Source of the DNA: Tipula vernalis
Taxonomy: Eukaryota; Arthropoda; Insecta; Diptera; Tipulidae
NCBI GenBank assembly: GCA_958295665.1
Contig: OY282558.1
Span: 50,165,389-50,229,388, forward strand
DNA length: 64,000 nt
Direction: 5' to 3'
Part shown: piece by piece, positions 1-12,634 of the stretch
How positions within the stretch are numbered: the first letter of the stretch is position 1
Layout of the letters: every line of letters starts with the position of its first letter
Notes under the pieces: model-generated
Told to the model about the DNA's origin: nothing
Database searches by the model: none
The model's input: the letters and a program-made list of their open reading frames with translations, nothing else
Translations under genes and position numbers: made by a program

Positions 1-3000
1 CGAGATTAGGTTTATTTAAGTTAAAGTTGATTCGATTTTTTCTGGAATATTCGAATTTTAATGCGAATATCGCGGTTATTCTAGAATCCTAAGAGCGTAC
101 AAGCTTTATCTTACTGTGTTCCAATAAACTTAGCAAGATTATTCGTGTTCCGTGAAATTTGTTATATCTTGTTACATAATTAGTGGTTTATCGAGAATTT
201 TATTTTTATGCTTTCCACGGTTTGTTTATGTTTAGGTTACAAGTAGATACATTTAAGATTAGTAGTATATTGTGTTAGGTCACTTACATAGGACATTTTA
301 CTGGGATATTTGAGATTTTCTGAGATATTTAGATGCGTGGTGGAATTTAGTATTTTGTCTTGGAACGTAAGTGAGTCCCTTTTGGGGCAATTAATATATT
401 AAATACAACACGATAATTTTAGGTTCCCAAATTTTCATTCTGAGTTCTAAAACTTATTAGAAATAAAAGAAAATGTGTTACTGATTGTACATCAAAATTA
501 TGTTATCTAAATAAGTGACGAATTGCTTTTGTAAAACATGTTTCGTTTGTTTTACCTGTTTTAGAAATGTCCAAAGAAACAATCATGAAACTTTGTCATA
601 AAATAGTTGCAAAAGTGTTTTTTGACACTCTATAAATTTTATTCTCTCAGTCATCAAACCGTAATCGCATTTCCTGAGTTTTTATTTCTTTTAAACGAAC
701 AAAACTCCCATATGAGAAATTTGTCAACAAATCGAAATTCGAGTACGTCTTATCGTACTATTCGGACGAAATTTATTTTTGGTTTTTAGCGAATTTCGGT
801 TGTGGACAATTTCGATTGTTAAATATTTTCATTCGTGAATATTTTCGTGTGAGTAGCATTAATTAAGAATTAATTTAATTTTCTAAATAAAATTTCGAAT
901 GAAAGCCCATCTACATATATACTCTTGTAATAAGCACAAACTAAAATTCTTCGCAAGTCATCGCATATAAAAATCAATTACGTACATTTTATGTGCAATC
1001 AAATCAATCGATCGATCGATAGTCATATAAATAAATCAATTATTGGTTACTTAATTAGTATTCAAAATCAATAATTTAAAATTGATATTTAAAATGAATT
1101 CTATTTTTATCCAACAAATGTACAAATACGAGAGAGTTGATTCATCAATGCCCGCCTATATATGCGCACACATTTATGAGTATATACAGCCGGTTTCATT
1201 GAACTCTGTCGACAATGCCATATTTAACCCTCCAGATGTGCTAAGGTACTAGGAACAGTATTTGTATAAAATTCGCTATTTGTTTAAAAGTCTCACGAGG
1301 AATTGCATTTGGTCCAACAAAAATGTCAAAAGAAAAAAAAAATTATTTAAATAAAATTCTGATGGGTTCATTTCAAACTGCGCTTGTGTATAAAATTAAC
1401 AGAACCGGAAAAAAAAAAAGTTGGGGAAAAGTTTTTACGAAAGTATAAATTTATGTATGAATGGTAAAAGTCCAATTATATAGCAACATCAACAAAAAAA
1501 GTTTTTCTTGAAAATATGTACAATAATTATTGAATTACAGATGATTGGCATAATAGGGAAAATTGTGAAAATTTGAATTTTATTTTTCTATTTATTTTCA
1601 AACATGTATACATACTTAGTTCGGTTTCATGAAGACGCAATACAAATTTAAAATACCCAACCTTTAAATTTAAAGCATCGCCTCTTAACCTCTGTTTATA
1701 AATATCGGGCCTAAGAATTTACTCAGTTTTAAATTATTAAAGATTTTGGATGTTCCGTGGATAATCACTTAAGAATCACTGATTTACGACTTTAACATAC
1801 CGTGTGATGTGGGGATGAAGGTTTTCAGATTTGAAGGAGTATTTAATATTTTCCCGCTACACTAAACTCTTTCGTGTAAGTGGTTTTAATAATGGGGATG
1901 GGATGGTTAATTTTGTATTACTATGCTGTCACTTGTTTTATTTATTTCAAAATAAGAGTCGTAAAAAAGAAGAATTTACTCGAGTGAGTTTATTACCGTA
2001 CAAGTTGTTTGGTACATAAATTTTATTCTGCTTCCACTAACTGATTAAAAATGTAAACGTTGTGTCATGTATTTGCGTATATTTTTGTGTTTTTGGTACT
2101 TCTGTTATCACCTATGTATGTAGCTACTAAAATATTGATTAAGGAAATTGATTATCTCCACAGTAACTTAATTATTTTGTTGTAAATACACTTCCTACAG
2201 TAATTTAGGTGTCTTTGTTTAGAATATGTTAAACAATAAAATTTGTAATCAACAAAATGAGACAGCTAATTTAAAAACATTACCCGGAAGTTTAAAAGAA
2301 TTCATTCTGTTGTTTTTTGTATTGATTATTTTCCTTTGTTTAGTTTGACAGATAAAAATGTGTTTTCTATCAAACAAAAATATTATTTTGTATACATATA
2401 AACGAAATGTATCCTTTTCCTCATTCCCTTTTGCCCAGAATGACCATTTGGTGGTGCGATGTGATACAAAGCAATTCCCGAAAAAAGGGGGGTTAGTAAT
2501 TTATCTTAAAACAATACAAATACATATCCTGCTGTGTTTTGTTTCGTTAATCCTTTTTTCTGAATTGTTTAGTGATAGGGTGTCGCGTAATATGTTGCTC
2601 GGATGTTATGTAAATTGATTTTAAAGCAACCGTCTAGGAAAACTATAAATCTTGCTTGCTAGTTGTCATTATTAATTACGTTACATATACATACATACAT
2701 CTAGATTCCAGCAGACAATGTTTATATGAAAAATTGGTTTGATGCGAAGAAAATCAAAAGGTCTTGCTGAATTGCAATGATCATTAATCATCACGTTAGA
2801 TACGAGTGTATATACATACATATGTATATACCTACCATAAGTTATCATCCCTTGTATTATTTATAATAAATCAGGAAGTCTTTACTGATCGTTAATATGT
2901 AATTTATGCTGGTTGTTTGGATTATGAAAGCTCTTCTATACTGATTGGCTGTTATAATAAATTGAGTTAAACCTTTGATTTTTTTTTTTTGTTTACACCA

Positions 3001-3190
3001 ATTAGCAATAGAATTAGACCTCAGAACAATCTCTAGGAGATTACTTTAGTTACTGGACAAATAGTTGTTTGTACCGTGCGGCTAGGTGGAAATAGTATCC
3101 CTACAATTATTCCATCAAGTGAACTAATTGCTAGATTAAACGAAGGGATACACATCGAGCCAAATTAACTTATGATGCCAAAATTTCCGA
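1..3190. other. Unassigned AT-rich sequence
   Basis: No open frame here looks like a known protein; all are short and of unremarkable composition. Visible structure is limited to a short GATC-type tract near 1003-1020, CATA/TATG-rich tracts near 2684-2700 and 2810-2832, and several homopolymer runs. It could be intronic or intergenic host DNA. Confidence 0.6.
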
Positions 3191-4483
3191 AACTGCAATT
3201 ATATATTTCAAGTTCCAAAATTTTTTATTTACAAATTCGTTAAAGACGCTGCTGCAGAAAGCAATTCTGTATTTGTGCTTAAATTTGATTTATTGAATAA
3301 AACTTTCTTTCGTATTTTCACACTTTTAGAATTGGCAATTTAACAACAAATTAATTAAAAATTTTGGAATTTGAATATTATTTAATTTAAAGCTCAAAAT
3401 TATGCCTTTTAAAATTTATTTATTTTTATAATAATATTGCCCAATTCGGATTCCAAAAATTAAGAATTTAATGTGAAACATGTTTTACAAATTTCCAATT
3501 CCGAACTCTGGAATTAATAAATGCGGGCTTAACGAAATTGTAAATTAAAAGGTCTGGATAATTCCACGCTTCAAAATTCGGTAATTATTACTTTAACATT
3601 CCCTAATTTTCGATAAATTATATTCAAATTTAGAATTTTGAGTGAGATCTGTTTTGTATTTTCAAACTCAATCTTTTGAAAATCGCAAACTAGGGTGTGT
3701 GATCGGTTAACGAATTTAATTAAAAATTGTGGAGTGAAACTTGTTTTGTATATTTTCAGGTTCATAAAACCTTCAATTTTCGATAGTTCGAATACAAATT
3801 TAAAATATTTAATTCATTTTCTTCCATATTTTCAACTTTGAACATCAGGAATTAATAAGTTAAAAATTCTGAAATTTAAATTTTATTAAATTTAAAAACT
3901 TAAAATTTGGCACCAGAACAAAATTCGGGTTCAAATTTAACATTTGGAATGAAATTTGTTTTGTATATGTTAAATTTCGAACTTCTAGAATTGACAAAGC
4001 GTGTTTAACAAGTTTGTAAATTGAAAATTCAGAATTTTGAAATTTATTTATATACTTCAAAATTCTGCACTAGAAATTTTAGAATTTCCAAATATCAATA
4101 ATTTGTACTCAGATTTAGAATTTTAAAACAAATTTCTTTCATATTTTCACACTTGCGAGTTTAACGAATTTGTAATTAAAAATTCTGGAATTTGGATTTT
4201 ATTTTATTCAAAAACTCAAAATTCTTTGATGAAATTTTGGCATTTCTCGATAATGATAATTTGAATTCAAATTTAGAATTGTGAATGAATTTTTTTTCCG
4301 TGAGTGAATCTCGAACTTCTCAAATTGACAGTTAAATTAAAAATTCTGGCATTTGAAATGTATTTATTTTTTTAAAAAAAACTTTTACATTTCCAAATAT
4401 AAATAATTCGGATTCAAATTGAGAATTTGAGGTGAAACTTGCTTTGAATATTTTCAATTCCACACTCTGGAATTTACAAATCA
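3191..4483. repeat. Degenerate tandem repeat, left part
   Basis: A theme recurs roughly every 145-200 bp: a block like 'aacgaatttgtaattaaaaa', then 'ttctggaatttg', then 'ttcggattcaaatttagaa'. Copies of the first block lie near 3347, 3540, 3715, 3860, 4020, 4160 and 4335. Copies are heavily mutated and vary in length, so this is an old satellite. The same theme resumes after the younger array at 6932. The monomer boundary and exact period were judged by eye. Confidence 0.7.
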
Positions 4484-6931
4484 TCTATAGTTCAGGTGAT
4501 TTTCCGTAAAATTGAATTTTCTACGAAATGTGTAAAAATATTCGATCGATCTAAATGCCCGTTGGCATAATAATTACAGGTCTCAACACCTATTGATAGA
4601 GGCATCAATCATCGAAATCGGAGCACAATTGCAGATTTTCGGTTTTTTATTTTGAATTTGTGGTTTATAGTTCAGGTGATTTTCCATAAAATTGAATTTT
4701 CTATGAAATGTGTCGAAATATTCGGGCGTTCTATTGATAAAGAGATCAATCATCGAAATCGGAGCACAATTGCAGATTTTCGTTGAATTCATGGTCTATA
4801 GTTCAGGTGATTTTCCGTAAAATTGAATTTTCTACGAAATGTGTAGAAATATTCAAGCGATCTAAAGGCCCGTTGGCATAATAATTACAGGTCTCAACAC
4901 CTATTGATAGAGGCATCAACCATCGAAATCGGAGCACAATTGCAGATTTTCGGTTTTTTATTTTGAATTTGTGGTCTATAGTTCAGGTGATTTTCCATAA
5001 AATTGAATTTTCTACGAAATGTGTAGAAATATTCGAGCGTTCTATTGATAAAGAAATCAATCATCGAAATCGGAGCACAATTGCAGATTTTCGTTGAATT
5101 CATGGTCTATAGTTCAGGTGATTTTCCATAAAATTGAATTTTCTACGAAATGTGTAGAAATATTCGAGCGATTTAAAGGCCCGTTGGCATAATAATTACA
5201 GGTCTCAACACCTATTGAAAGAGGCATCAATCATCGAAATCGGAGCACAATTGCAGATTTTCGGTTTTTTATTTTGAATTTGTGGTCTATAGTTCAGGTG
5301 AATTTCCATAAAATTGAATTTTCTACGAAATGTGTAGAAATATTCGAGCGTTCTATTGATAAAGAGATCAATCATCGAAATCGGAGTACAATTGCAGATT
5401 TTCGTTGAATTCATGGTCTATAGTTCAGGTGATTTTCCGTAAAATTGAATTTTCTGCGAAATGTGTAGAAATATTCAAGCGATTTAAAGGCCCGTTGGCA
5501 TAATAATTACAGGTCTCAACACCTATTGATAGAGGCATCAATCATCGAAATCGGAGCACAATTGCAGATGTTCGGTTTTTTATTTTGAATTTGTGGTCTA
5601 TAGTTCAGGTGATTTTCCATAAAATTGAATTTTCTACGAAATGTGTAGAAATATGCGAGCGTTCTATTGATAAAGAGATCAATCATCGAAATCGGAGCAC
5701 AATTGCAGATTTTCGTTGAATTCATGGTCTATAGTTCAGGTGATTTTCCATAAAATTGAATTTTCTACGAAATGTGTAGAAATATTCGAGCGATCTAAAG
5801 GTCTCAACACCTATTGATAGAGGCATCAATTATCGAAATCGGAGCACAATTGCAGATTTTCGGTTTTTTATTTTGAATTTTTGGTCTATAGTTCAGGTGA
5901 TTTTCCACAAATTTGAATATTCTACGAAATGTGTAGAAATATTCGAGCGTTCTATTGATAAAGAGATCAATCATCGAAATCGGAGCACAATTGCAGATTT
6001 TCGTTGAATTCATGGTCTATAGTTCAGGTGATTTTCCGTAAAATTGAATTTTCTACGAAATGTGTAGAAATATTCAAGCGATCTAAAGCCCCGTTGGCAT
6101 AATAATTACAGGTCTCAACACCTATTGATAGAGGCATCAACCATCGAAATCGGAGCACAATTGCAGATTTTCGGTTTTTTATTTTGAATTTGTGGTCTAT
6201 AGTTCAGGTGATTTTCCATAAAATTGAATTTTCTACGAAATGTGTAGAAATATTCGAGCGTTCTATTGATAAAGAGATCAATCATCGAAATCGGAGCACA
6301 ATTGCAGATTTTCGTTGAATTCATGGTTCAAATGGTGGTCTATAGTTCAGGTGATTTTCCATAAAATTGAATTTTCTACGAAATGTGTAGAAATATTCGA
6401 GCGTTCTATTGATAAAGAGATCAATCATCGAAATCGGAGCACAATTGCAGATTTTCGTTGAATTCATGGTCTATAGTTCAGGTGATTTTCCGTAAAATTG
6501 AATTTTCTACGAAATGTGTAGAAATATTCAAGCGATCTAAAGGCCCGTTGGCATAATAATTACAGGTCTCAACACCTATTGATAGAGGCATCAATCATCG
6601 AAATCGGAGCACAATTGCAGATTTTCGGTTTTTTATTTTGAATTTTTGGTCTATAGTTCAGGTGATTTTCCATAAAATTGAATTTTCTACGAAATGTGTA
6701 GAAATATTCGAGCGTTCTATTGATAAAGAGATCAATCATCGAAATCGGAGCACAATTGCAGATTTTCGTTGAATTCATGGTCTATAGTTCAGGTGATTTT
6801 CCATAAAATTGAATTTTCTACGAAATTTGTAGAAATATTCAAGCGATCTAAATGCCCGTTGGCATAATAATTACAGGTCTCAACACCTATTGATAGAGGC
6901 ATCAATCATCGAAATCGGAGCACAATTGCAG
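4484..6931. repeat. 311-bp higher-order satellite array
   Basis: Near-identical units repeat every 311 bp, with equivalent points at 4583, 4894, 5205, 5516, 5804, 6115, 6569 and about 6880. Each unit is a dimer of two related halves. Both start 'ctatagttcaggtgatttt'. The longer half (about 175 bp) carries 'cccgttggcataataattac'; the shorter (about 136 bp) ends 'cgttgaattcatgg'. One unit is 23 bp short, losing the stretch between two 'agg' triplets near 5800. An extra short half sits at about 6325-6465, which explains the 454-bp step. Short minus-strand open frames recur in each unit but are by-products of the repeat. Confidence 0.95.
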
Positions 6932-7260
6932 GATTAACGAATTTATAAATAAAAAAGTCTGAAATTTCCCTAGTTTCCGATAAATTGGATTTAAATTGTT
7001 TATTTAAATTAAAAATCCAGGAATTTTCAAACGTCTCGAAATGCGTGAGAAATACTCGTTTAACAAATTTCTAATTATTCTGAAATTTGAATTTTGATTC
7101 ATTCAAAAACTCAAAATTCGTTTCATGAAACTGTAGAATTTCCACTTGTCAATAATTCGGATTCAAATTTAGAATTTTAGGTGAATTTTTTTTGCATATT
7201 TTCAACTTTGAACACCTGGAATTGAACAAATGCAGGTTTAATGTGTTTGTTAAAAGTTTT
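6932..7260. repeat. Degenerate tandem repeat, right part
   Basis: The old repeat of 3191-4483 resumes here directly after the 311-bp array, starting 'ggattaacgaatttataaat'. Later blocks such as 'aacaaatttctaattattc' (about 7065) and 'ttcggattcaaatttagaa' (about 7157) match the same theme. Confidence 0.7.
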
Positions 7261-9179
7261 GGAGTTTTTCCACACCAACTGTGTGGAGAACTCGTCGAGA
7301 ATTTATGGTTCGACCTTAACAATTGATCGACCATAACAAGGGATTGGTTCTACATAGATCGATTTGAAAAACTTTCACACCCGTTTAAAAACCTTTTCGT
7401 GTCACGAACTTTTTTCCAACGGTCAACTTCAAAAGTCATTAAAACATTTCAGCGCCAACAGTTCATACAACGCGCTATATTTAAGGAATATCCGCCGCCC
7501 ACTGGGGTTTCGAATTAAAATCTCCCAGCAAGACTGAAGAATCTTGTAATTCCGAAGAACATCAAGGCATCTTGCCATTTTACTTATAGCGAAGTTCTTC
7601 AGATTCAAGCCTTTTCTTGCCGTTACCACTTTTTTGGTACATCCGTTTAACGGCACTGAATTCTAAATCACTATAAAGTTGAAGCTGTCTTCAACGCAAC
7701 TATAGATGTTGGTGTAGTGCCTACCTGTCCACTGGAAGTGGGAAATGCTTTCGATACAGAGTATTTCTTGCTACATATCTAGCAATTGCCAGTCGAAGGG
7801 CGGAATCCGTTTTTTTTTGTCGCTCTGATTAGAACGCGTACTTTATCGCTTCGATGCTCCCGTGTTCGATACTCGGTGGTATCTAGTAAAATATCACATT
7901 TGGATATGTGAGTGCATCCGTTGTGGTCTTAGCAGGCATCATGGGCCCAATAGATGTTCACCTACCTTTTTTATTCTTATTTTTTTACTCTTTATAAACC
8001 GCTCAAAATAGCATTTGCGTCAATTTTCCGATTACCATTCATCAAATCAAAAGGTTTACACGAATTGCAGAAATACCGGACAACATACAGCAAATTGCTA
8101 ATCACTTCTAAATAGTTCCGGCCAAGAAAGTCTACTGATAGGTTCAAGCAATTGGATGAGATCTGGTATTACATGTCAAAAGTTCAAATTTCACCTCAGC
8201 ATAGCTACTACTTGATCCCCTCCGATTATCTGCGAGCGCTCCATTTACTTTAACAATCAAGTGATTGGTTAGCTCCAGGTTGAAATATCATATTTCGCTC
8301 TAGTATACAGCTAGGATTGATTTACGACCTTATCGCTAATTTTTTGTTACATTTATTGAGTACCCGAAATAAGATATAAAACAAAATGTACGCTTAAAGT
8401 GGATTTTTACCGTAGTATTCTATTTCGGCCGCAGCCTAAACGTGTGCATATTTTATAAACTGTGCGTAATTGGATTAAATGGATTTGATTTAATTTCATT
8501 ATAATCATTCAATTAAAATTTGACAATGTCAAATTAATAAATTTGCACATGAAAACTCTAAAATTTGTAGTAAATTTGTAAAATGTGTCTTTGCTAAATA
8601 CGGGTGATGATGATGAAGATACAAAACTAATTTTTTCTTATGCATAGCGCTTTATGCGTGAAACACCAAAAGCTTAAATTTTTTTTTTTTTTTAATGACA
8701 TTATCGATTCATTTGTTTCAGTTTTTGAACTTGTTGCGTCGTGATTACGTCGAAATTTGGTGGTATTTTGATTTTATTTTATTAAATGTAGTGTAAATGT
8801 GTAAATTGTAAATAAGTAAGTAAATATATAGTGAAACTAAGCAGTAAGCCACAAATAAGTGAAAATTAGTTTACGTACTCTATATTAAATCGTATAGTAT
8901 ATTAGTAAGTACCATAATAAAATTATTCACAGCATATCATATTCATTCACCGTTGTAATCATCTACATTTAAGGCATCGACAGATGCGGTCGATTCCTAT
9001 CATATTGGGAATATTGTTTTGCCTTTGAAATTGAATTTCAATGGGAAAATTTTCTTTTTCATGTCTTCTTTTCACTTCAATTAAAGCGTTTTAGCCAAAA
9101 TATTTGGTTGTATCGACATACGGAACCGATTTGATACCGAATTTGAATTAATATTTATTTATATCCAGTTAACCTATCG
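7261..9179. other. Unassigned; possible old TE scraps
   Basis: No gene is supported. On the minus strand near 7505-7540 a frame reads VLLGDFNSKPQW, like the GDFN motif of LINE apurinic-type endonucleases, but it is too short to be sure. Near 7863 'gtgttcgatactc' resembles a Pol III B box, without a convincing A box. A T run lies at 8679-8694 and a stretch rich in 'aagtaagtaaat' near 8810. Confidence 0.4.
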
Positions 9180-9640
9180 ATTAGTGAAGTTGATGTGAAC
9201 GAATTTCGTTTCGTTGAGTAGATGCAAAATTGGTTCCAAAACGTTGCCTTTTGATACTCCCTCTACGATTTTTTTAAAGCGGTGTGTTCCTCATCATATC
9301 TTACTCGAAAGTGTCTCTGATAAGCTTTGTCTATCAAATGCTTGTGCCACTTCCAGAAAAATACTTGATCAATACTTTCCAGCGAGATTTACTATTATAT
9401 ATTAACGGTTTAATACTTTTAACTAACAATTTTTCAAATAGCTTAGACTTCGTTGACAGTATTAGATAATCCTTTGGCATTAGAGAGTTTGCCTGATTTA
9501 GTTATCATTATTACTTCTGCAACTTTCCATTCCATGTAGTAATTTTCATATTGCTTTTTCAGGCGAGGCTTTATCGATTTGCCTGTGATCAATTCATATT
9601 CTGGTGCTTTTCTAGGATTTAGATTAGATTTTCTTTTTTC
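9180..9640 (-). pseudogene. Jockey-type LINE reverse transcriptase fragment
   Basis: Read on the minus strand from about 9630, interrupted frames give NPRKAPEYELITGK, then WKVAEVIMITKSGK, then LEVAQAFDRQSLSE, then VSKGNVLEPILHLL. These match in order the fingers and palm of Jockey-clade reverse transcriptases (family patterns PGFDLITGK, QWKVAEVIMIPKPGK, LDVAQAFDRVW and GVPQGSVLGPILYLLY). Several stops and frameshifts separate them, and the YADD region is absent. It is an old, non-functional remnant. The short plus-strand frames over it are shadows. Confidence 0.75.
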
Positions 9641-9797
9641 TTTTAATTAATGTAGCTTCACACAAGCTCTTTATATAGCTCATCAATCTTAGAAACTGGT
9701 GTGATGTTTTTGTCAGTGTTTTATTATGTCTATTAAGTATATTAATTAATTAAAGAATTGTTATATATGAATTATATATTTATTAAAATACTATATA

Positions 9798-9873
9798 TGG
9801 CGAGCGTTACATTCGTAGTGATAATGATGCTACTGACAGTTGCCTCTCTTCCCAATGAACACTCCCATCATGC
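9798..9873 (-). repeat. Terminal direct repeat of gypsy-1 (3' side)
   Basis: 76 bp from 'tggcgagcgttacattcg' to 'actcccatcatgc' match 19052-19127 at 72 of 76 positions in the same orientation. One copy lies just beyond the pol end and the other just upstream of gag, as expected for LTRs. 76 bp is very short for LTRs, and no clear primer site or polypurine tract adjoins, so these may be LTR remnants. Confidence 0.7.
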
Positions 9874-9926
9874 GATCATATTAAACAAAATTCAAAAACA
9901 AAGCGAATCTATTTCATATTTACGAT

Positions 9927-11050
9927 CTAATCATTAAGATGTGTTGGTAGTCTTCTATTTTCTCTTTGTGGACGGTTAGAAATTGAAGTAGATGGTAAGA
10001 TTGACGTATCTGATGTATTAATTTCCATTCCCCTAGGATTAATTTGAATTTCCGCATCCGTGGATGTTTCCCTTTGATGGAAAATAGGATTTGCCGTAAC
10101 TGCTTCAATTTGAGTCTGAACCTCATTTGGAATAATTTCAGACTCTTCGGATACATCTTCACTTTTTGAAAAACTGTGTGGTTTAATATTGGCTCTGTCA
10201 CGACGATATATTGCCTCATTAATATTCACCATATATGACCTATCGGATATTTTTTACCATAAAGTGTTTTCTTGTGGACGCATTTGTACTGCAACAGATT
10301 GTCCAACTTCCAAATCAGGTAATTGTCTTGCTTTTTTATCATAGTAATATTTACTATGTCTTCTTCTTAATTCGATTTCTTCGGTGACGTCTTGAATGAT
10401 TTTTGGTTTTAAACTTTCTGTCGAAGATGGTACTCCAGTTCTAGTCTTTCTTGAAAATATTCTCTGAACTGGACTCGAGTGTACCTTGTTTGGAATATTT
10501 CTCCAATGCAGTAAAGCGTACCATATATCTTATTTATTGTCATTTGATTTTTTAACAAGTCGTTTGGCAATTTTCACTGCGGCTTCGGTTTTGCCATTAG
10601 CTTGCTGGTGATGAGGTGCTGAATTTATGTGTATAAAATCCCAATTTGATGCAAAATTACTAAATTCCTTACACACAAAATTTGTTTTCCCATCCGTTAA
10701 GACTCTCTCTGGTATTCCATGTAAAATTGGTTTTGCAGATTTCAATTGTAGAATTTGGTGTTAGATCTTTCAGCAGATCTAATTCGAAAAAATCTGAGTA
10801 GTGATCAACTGTCACTAAAAATTTTTGTTGACGATCCTTGTAGTTTACTTATAATACATCCATTGATATGAATTGTAATGGGTATGAAGGAACGACATGC
10901 GATTGCATAATCGCCATATTTTACACATATATCGCAGTCTTTAATTTTTTTCTTGATTTCCGAACTCATGCCTGGCCAAAATATATTTTGGCGAGCAAGA
11001 TTTAATGTCGCTTCTATACCATTATGACTGATGTGAACTTTATTAGTCAT
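9927..11050 (-). pseudogene. gypsy-1 integrase (decayed)
   Basis: Minus-strand fragments in family order. The zinc-binding domain (10805-11050) shows HISHNGIEATLNLARQNIFW and then CDICVKYGD, an HHCC-type finger. The catalytic core (10530-10745) shows ERVLTDGKTNF (second Asp) and HHQQANGKTEAAVK (Glu region). The C-terminal part continues through stops and frameshifts to the pol tail at 9927-10232, rich in Ser/Thr/Glu and ending RENRRLPTHLND. The first catalytic Asp region is interrupted. The closest look is to insect Ty3/gypsy pol; lineage unassigned. It belongs with the gag and protease remnants at 17930-19030, now separated by nested insertions. Confidence 0.85.
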
Positions 11051-11926
11051 AAGCTTTCGTAGACTAAACGGTATGAGAACTCTATCATCTTTGAATATGA
11101 GACCATTTTCCGTTGATAATTCATTTTTCTATTTGTGGTACATTTTAACGTCGTCTGGTAATTTATGAATTGTTTTCGGCCAACCATCGGCAATTACTTT
11201 ATTGTTTTGAAAAATAGCGGCTCCTAATCCGGTACTACTGGAGTCACATTCAATTGTAATTGGTTTAGTGTTGTCAAAATAATCCAACATTTTTATATCG
11301 GATGCTAAATTTTTGATTTTGACATACTCATCTTCTTCTTCCTTTCCCTATCCCCATGGTGTACTTTCTAAGAGTAATTTTCTTAACGGCGAAAAATGTG
11401 TACTGAGATTTTTGATATATCTTGATAAATAAGTCACCATACCAATAAATCTTTGCAACTCAATTTTATTGCAAGGCGATTTCATATTTGCTATTGCTGC
11501 TACTTTTGTATTATCTGGTTGTAAACCATCCGTAGTAAGTAAATGACCAAAAAACATTACTGAAGATTTACACAACCTCATTTTTGTTTTATTTAATTTG
11601 CAGTTATTTTGTTAGAGAAAAATCTGGCTTTGCCAAGCTCTGGAAGAATTTCGTCGATTGTCGTGAAATCCGATACTAAATTATCCAATTCCTTCTTGAG
11701 TCACTTACGATAAGCAACAGGAATACGACGAACATACTGAATTACTGGTGAAATATTTTCATCAATTTCCAATTCAACTTCCCCTGGAATTAGACCATTT
11801 CCTTCAAAAATATCGCTGTACTTCTCGACAATTTGTTCCGCATTTGGATGATTAATGTGCTGATCCAGACATATGATATTATTATTCGTCTTAGTTTTAG
11901 CACAATTTTGTACTGATTCGAACCTT
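11051..11926 (-). pseudogene. gypsy-1 reverse transcriptase/RNase H (decayed)
   Basis: Read leftwards from 11926, frames give KYSDIFEGNGLIPGEVELE and RRIPVAYRK (pre-RT and RT start), a stop, then TIDEILPELGKARFF. A jump follows to MRLCKSSVMFFGHLLTTDG and LQRFIGMVTYLSRYIKNL (11348-11581, RT thumb and connection). RNase H is reduced to TIECDSSSTGLGAAIF near 11240. The RT palm with the YxDD motif is deleted, as is most of RNase H, so the element cannot reverse-transcribe. Identification rests on fragment order and motif likeness to Ty3/gypsy pol. Confidence 0.85.
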
Positions 11927-11950
11927 TGTGAAGTTGGCCCAAAATTCTAT
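11927..11950. repeat. 24-bp inverted repeat, left copy
   Basis: The 24 bp starting 'tgtgaagttggcc' are found as an exact reverse complement at 17738-17761. The two copies sit at the edges of the region that splits gypsy-1. The match ends abruptly on the outer side and decays gradually on the inner side. Confidence 0.9.
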
Positions 11951-12621
11951 CCCAAAAAATTTGAATTTTAAGCACTGGCAATACCATTATACATGTTATA
12001 ATGTAAGGAAAGCTATCACGATCGAAAAAATAAAATTTATGAATAATGATTACAATAAATTTGTTTTTGCATCTACAATGTCCAGTACTACATAATATAA
12101 CATTAAAAAAAATATGAAATCAATTACAAACATATAATACGAAAACAGAAAATCAGAAAAATATCAATTTGTATTCGAAATATAACTGAACTATAATGTA
12201 AAATAAATTTTTATTATTTATTTCTGTTTAATTTCCAAAGAGATTAAATTAAAAATTTGTAAAGTTAGGTTTGCGTGAGTTAAAGTTTAAGGCAGTCGTG
12301 GTGGGTTTTTTTATAAAACACTTTTTATTTTATTCTTTAACAAATTTTTATTTAGTTCCTTTCTATTTAAAAGTTACAATAATTCTGATTCTTATATTCG
12401 TTGAACCATCATATATATTATATCGTTATACTAAACAAAAATGTAAAAATGTAAATGCAGTACTAGAATTATAATCATATTGTTTGTTCTCTATTTATTC
12501 ATTACATTGTATGATTATAATTCTAAGAAATGGTTTATCTAAATGTAATATTATAAATGTGTGAAAGTAAAAATATGTACGTAGAATCATTTCTTTTGTT
12601 TTTATTTATTTATCTTATTCT
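11951..12621. other. Unassigned AT-rich sequence
   Basis: Very AT-rich DNA between the gypsy-1 remnant and the LINE insertion. No protein likeness was seen. Its right end (12622-12634) is the target site into which the LINE inserted. Confidence 0.6.
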
Positions 12622-12634
12622 ATGTCTACATTTA
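12622..12634. repeat. LINE target-site duplication, left
   Basis: ATGTCTACATTTA occurs here and again at 14913-14925, directly after the poly(A) tail. This is the duplication made when the LINE integrated, and it fixes the element's 5' edge at 12635. Confidence 0.95.

Noticed and set aside
4583..6778. Seven similar minus-strand 69-codon open frames in the satellite
   Set aside because: They recur once per 311-bp unit, have no known motif and no promoter-like context; they are by-products of the repeat.
4484..6931. CRISPR-like array
   Set aside because: Units are long and contiguous, without unique spacers, and the genome is that of an animal.
12271..12474. 67-codon hydrophobic open frame
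   Set aside because: Composition follows from the AT-rich background; no start context or likeness supports it.
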